Source: Promethearchaeota archaeon
Lineage (GTDB): Archaea > Asgardarchaeota > Lokiarchaeia > Sigynarchaeales > SOKP01
Direction of reading: 5' to 3'
Length of the DNA stretch: 6,676 nt
NCBI GenBank assembly: GCA_016839845.1
Contig: JAEOTL010000280.1
Location: forward strand, 1 to 6,676
Of this stretch, positions 5,879-6,676 are shown in pieces; positions within the stretch are counted from its first letter, which is position 1, and the number at the start of each line of letters is the position of its first letter. Under the pieces are notes generated by a model. The model was not told the origin of the DNA and made no database searches. It was given only the letters and a program-made list of their open reading frames with translations. The translations under genes were made by a program, and so were the position numbers.

Positions 5879-6676
5879 CTAAGTGACGTCAACGTGGGAT
5901 TCTATGCGAGCTATCATTCTATCCACTCCACCATCCTCAATGTTAATAGTTATCGCTCCAGTCGGGCAAACCCTTTCACACCTGCCACAGCCTTTGCAGC
6001 GATCCTTGCCCTCCCGGTCTATCACGGCTTTGTTGTCAATGACCTCCATTCCACCGTATATACACACCTCTAGACATTCTTGTTCGCATCCCTTACAAAG
6101 ATCCGAATTAACAGTGACGGACACACCCTCCATCTTTTTATGCCACCCCTTCAGATACTTCGGTGAATCCTTACCACTCGCCTCGACACAGCAACAAGGG
6201 CAACAAAAGCAGATGTGCATCAGATCGCCCTGCTCAGGCAGTGCCCTATAGACGATCGTATCGGCTTTGACTCTACCCAGAGAAGGCAGGAGACCTGCTG
6301 CAACAGCCTTTCGTGATCGTTCCAATGCCTCTTCTTTAGTACCGATCCTTCCAAAAGTATTCATCCTCAGGGCTCCCTTACCCAGGGCCATGCAACCGAT
6401 GGATGGGTCATAATTCTTGCAATTGGCCATCGATCGACAGGGACACATAGAGAAGATATAGACGTCACTTGCCTTGTTTATGAAGTATTCGAGAACTGCG
6501 AGAGGTATCGATTGGTTCTCGTACGTGCCCAATGACTCATTGATTGGAATCCGAACGTCGTTCGAGTTCTCGGGATCTGTGGTTCGCACCATGACTGGTC
6601 TAAAAATGGGAATTCTCAGTAGGCGAGAAGACAATCTTCTTTGCTTGGGGGAGTCATTATCTTTTGTAGTACTCAA
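5879..6676 (-). CDS. Cysteine-rich di-[4Fe-4S] ferredoxin-type protein, homologue of the 4621-5787 product (5' end probably cut)
   Basis: The 265 visible residues align with about residue 125 to the end of the plus-strand neighbour: IPINESLGTYENQ (43-55), CPCR (78-81) with C86 and GCMALG (94-99), CFCCPCCCV (156-164), then two ferredoxin motifs. The first is spaced C194-x2-C197-x3-C201-x3-C205, one residue longer than standard; the second is classical (C227, C230, C233, C237-P). A cytoplasmic electron-transfer role is inferred; the specific function is unknown. The frame is still open at the last base, where TTG could be a start. The only early ATG (codon 29) would cut into the conserved IPIFR region, so the true start is TTG at 6676 or, more likely, outside the window. 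An SCP2 domain upstream is therefore possible. Codon use differs from the neighbours: CTG occurs eight times (about once in the homologue) and AAG outnumbers AAA about 11 to 6. This suggests a separate origin or a donor with higher GC. Confidence 0.8.
   Translation of the reverse strand: MSTTKDNDSPKQRRLSSRLLRIPIFRPVMVRTTDPENSNDVRIPINESLGTYENQSIPLAVLEYFINKASDVYIFSMCPCRSMANCKNYDPSIGCMALGKGALRMNTFGRIGTKEEALERSRKAVAAGLLPSLGRVKADTIVYRALPEQGDLMHICFCCPCCCVEASGKDSPKYLKGWHKKMEGVSVTVNSDLCKGCEQECLEVCIYGGMEVIDNKAVIDREGKDRCKGCGRCERVCPTGAITINIEDGGVDRMIARIESHVDVT

Noticed and set aside
5864..6251. Plus-strand frames opposite the second ferredoxin gene
   Set aside because: The minus strand carries the conserved cysteine motifs; these are shadows.

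Overview
The window is AT-rich and gene-dense. It looks archaeal: TTTAAATA-type TATA boxes lie at the right distance from two starts, clear Shine-Dalgarno sequences are mostly absent, and genes end in T-tracts. An Asgard (Lokiarchaeia-like) source is my best guess from the overall style and the cysteine-rich iron-sulfur proteins. That is inference only, and in DNA this AT-rich a bacterial origin cannot be fully excluded.

Positions 1-4450 (minus strand) hold three genes that together read as a sulfoquinovose (SQ) utilisation cluster. In transcription order they are a 12-TM GPH-family sugar symporter (2978-4450), a fucose-isomerase-fold sugar isomerase (1473-2798), and a GH31 sulfoquinovosidase that runs off the left edge (1-1454). 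The likely flow is import of SQ or SQ-glycerol (the head group of the plant and algal sulfolipid), hydrolysis of SQ glycosides to free SQ by the GH31 enzyme, then isomerisation of SQ to 6-deoxy-6-sulfofructose. The GH31 call is the firmest: the sulfonate-binding and catalytic residues of E. coli YihQ are all present at the same spacings. The carbon-carbon cleavage step (sulfo-transaldolase, sulfo-transketolase, or kinase plus aldolase) is not in the window and may lie beyond position 1. The isomerase and glycosidase form an operon with an 18-nt gap. The transporter has its own promoter and a T-tract terminator.

Positions 4451-4620 are a divergent promoter region with one TATA box per strand and a perfect palindrome between them.

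Positions 4621-6676 hold two homologous cysteine-rich iron-sulfur proteins placed tail to tail. The plus-strand one carries an SCP2-like N-terminal domain. The minus-strand one runs to the right edge, and its base composition and codon use differ clearly from the rest of the window. Their function is unknown; they look like electron carriers or redox modules. No tRNA, rRNA, CRISPR array or mobile element was seen.
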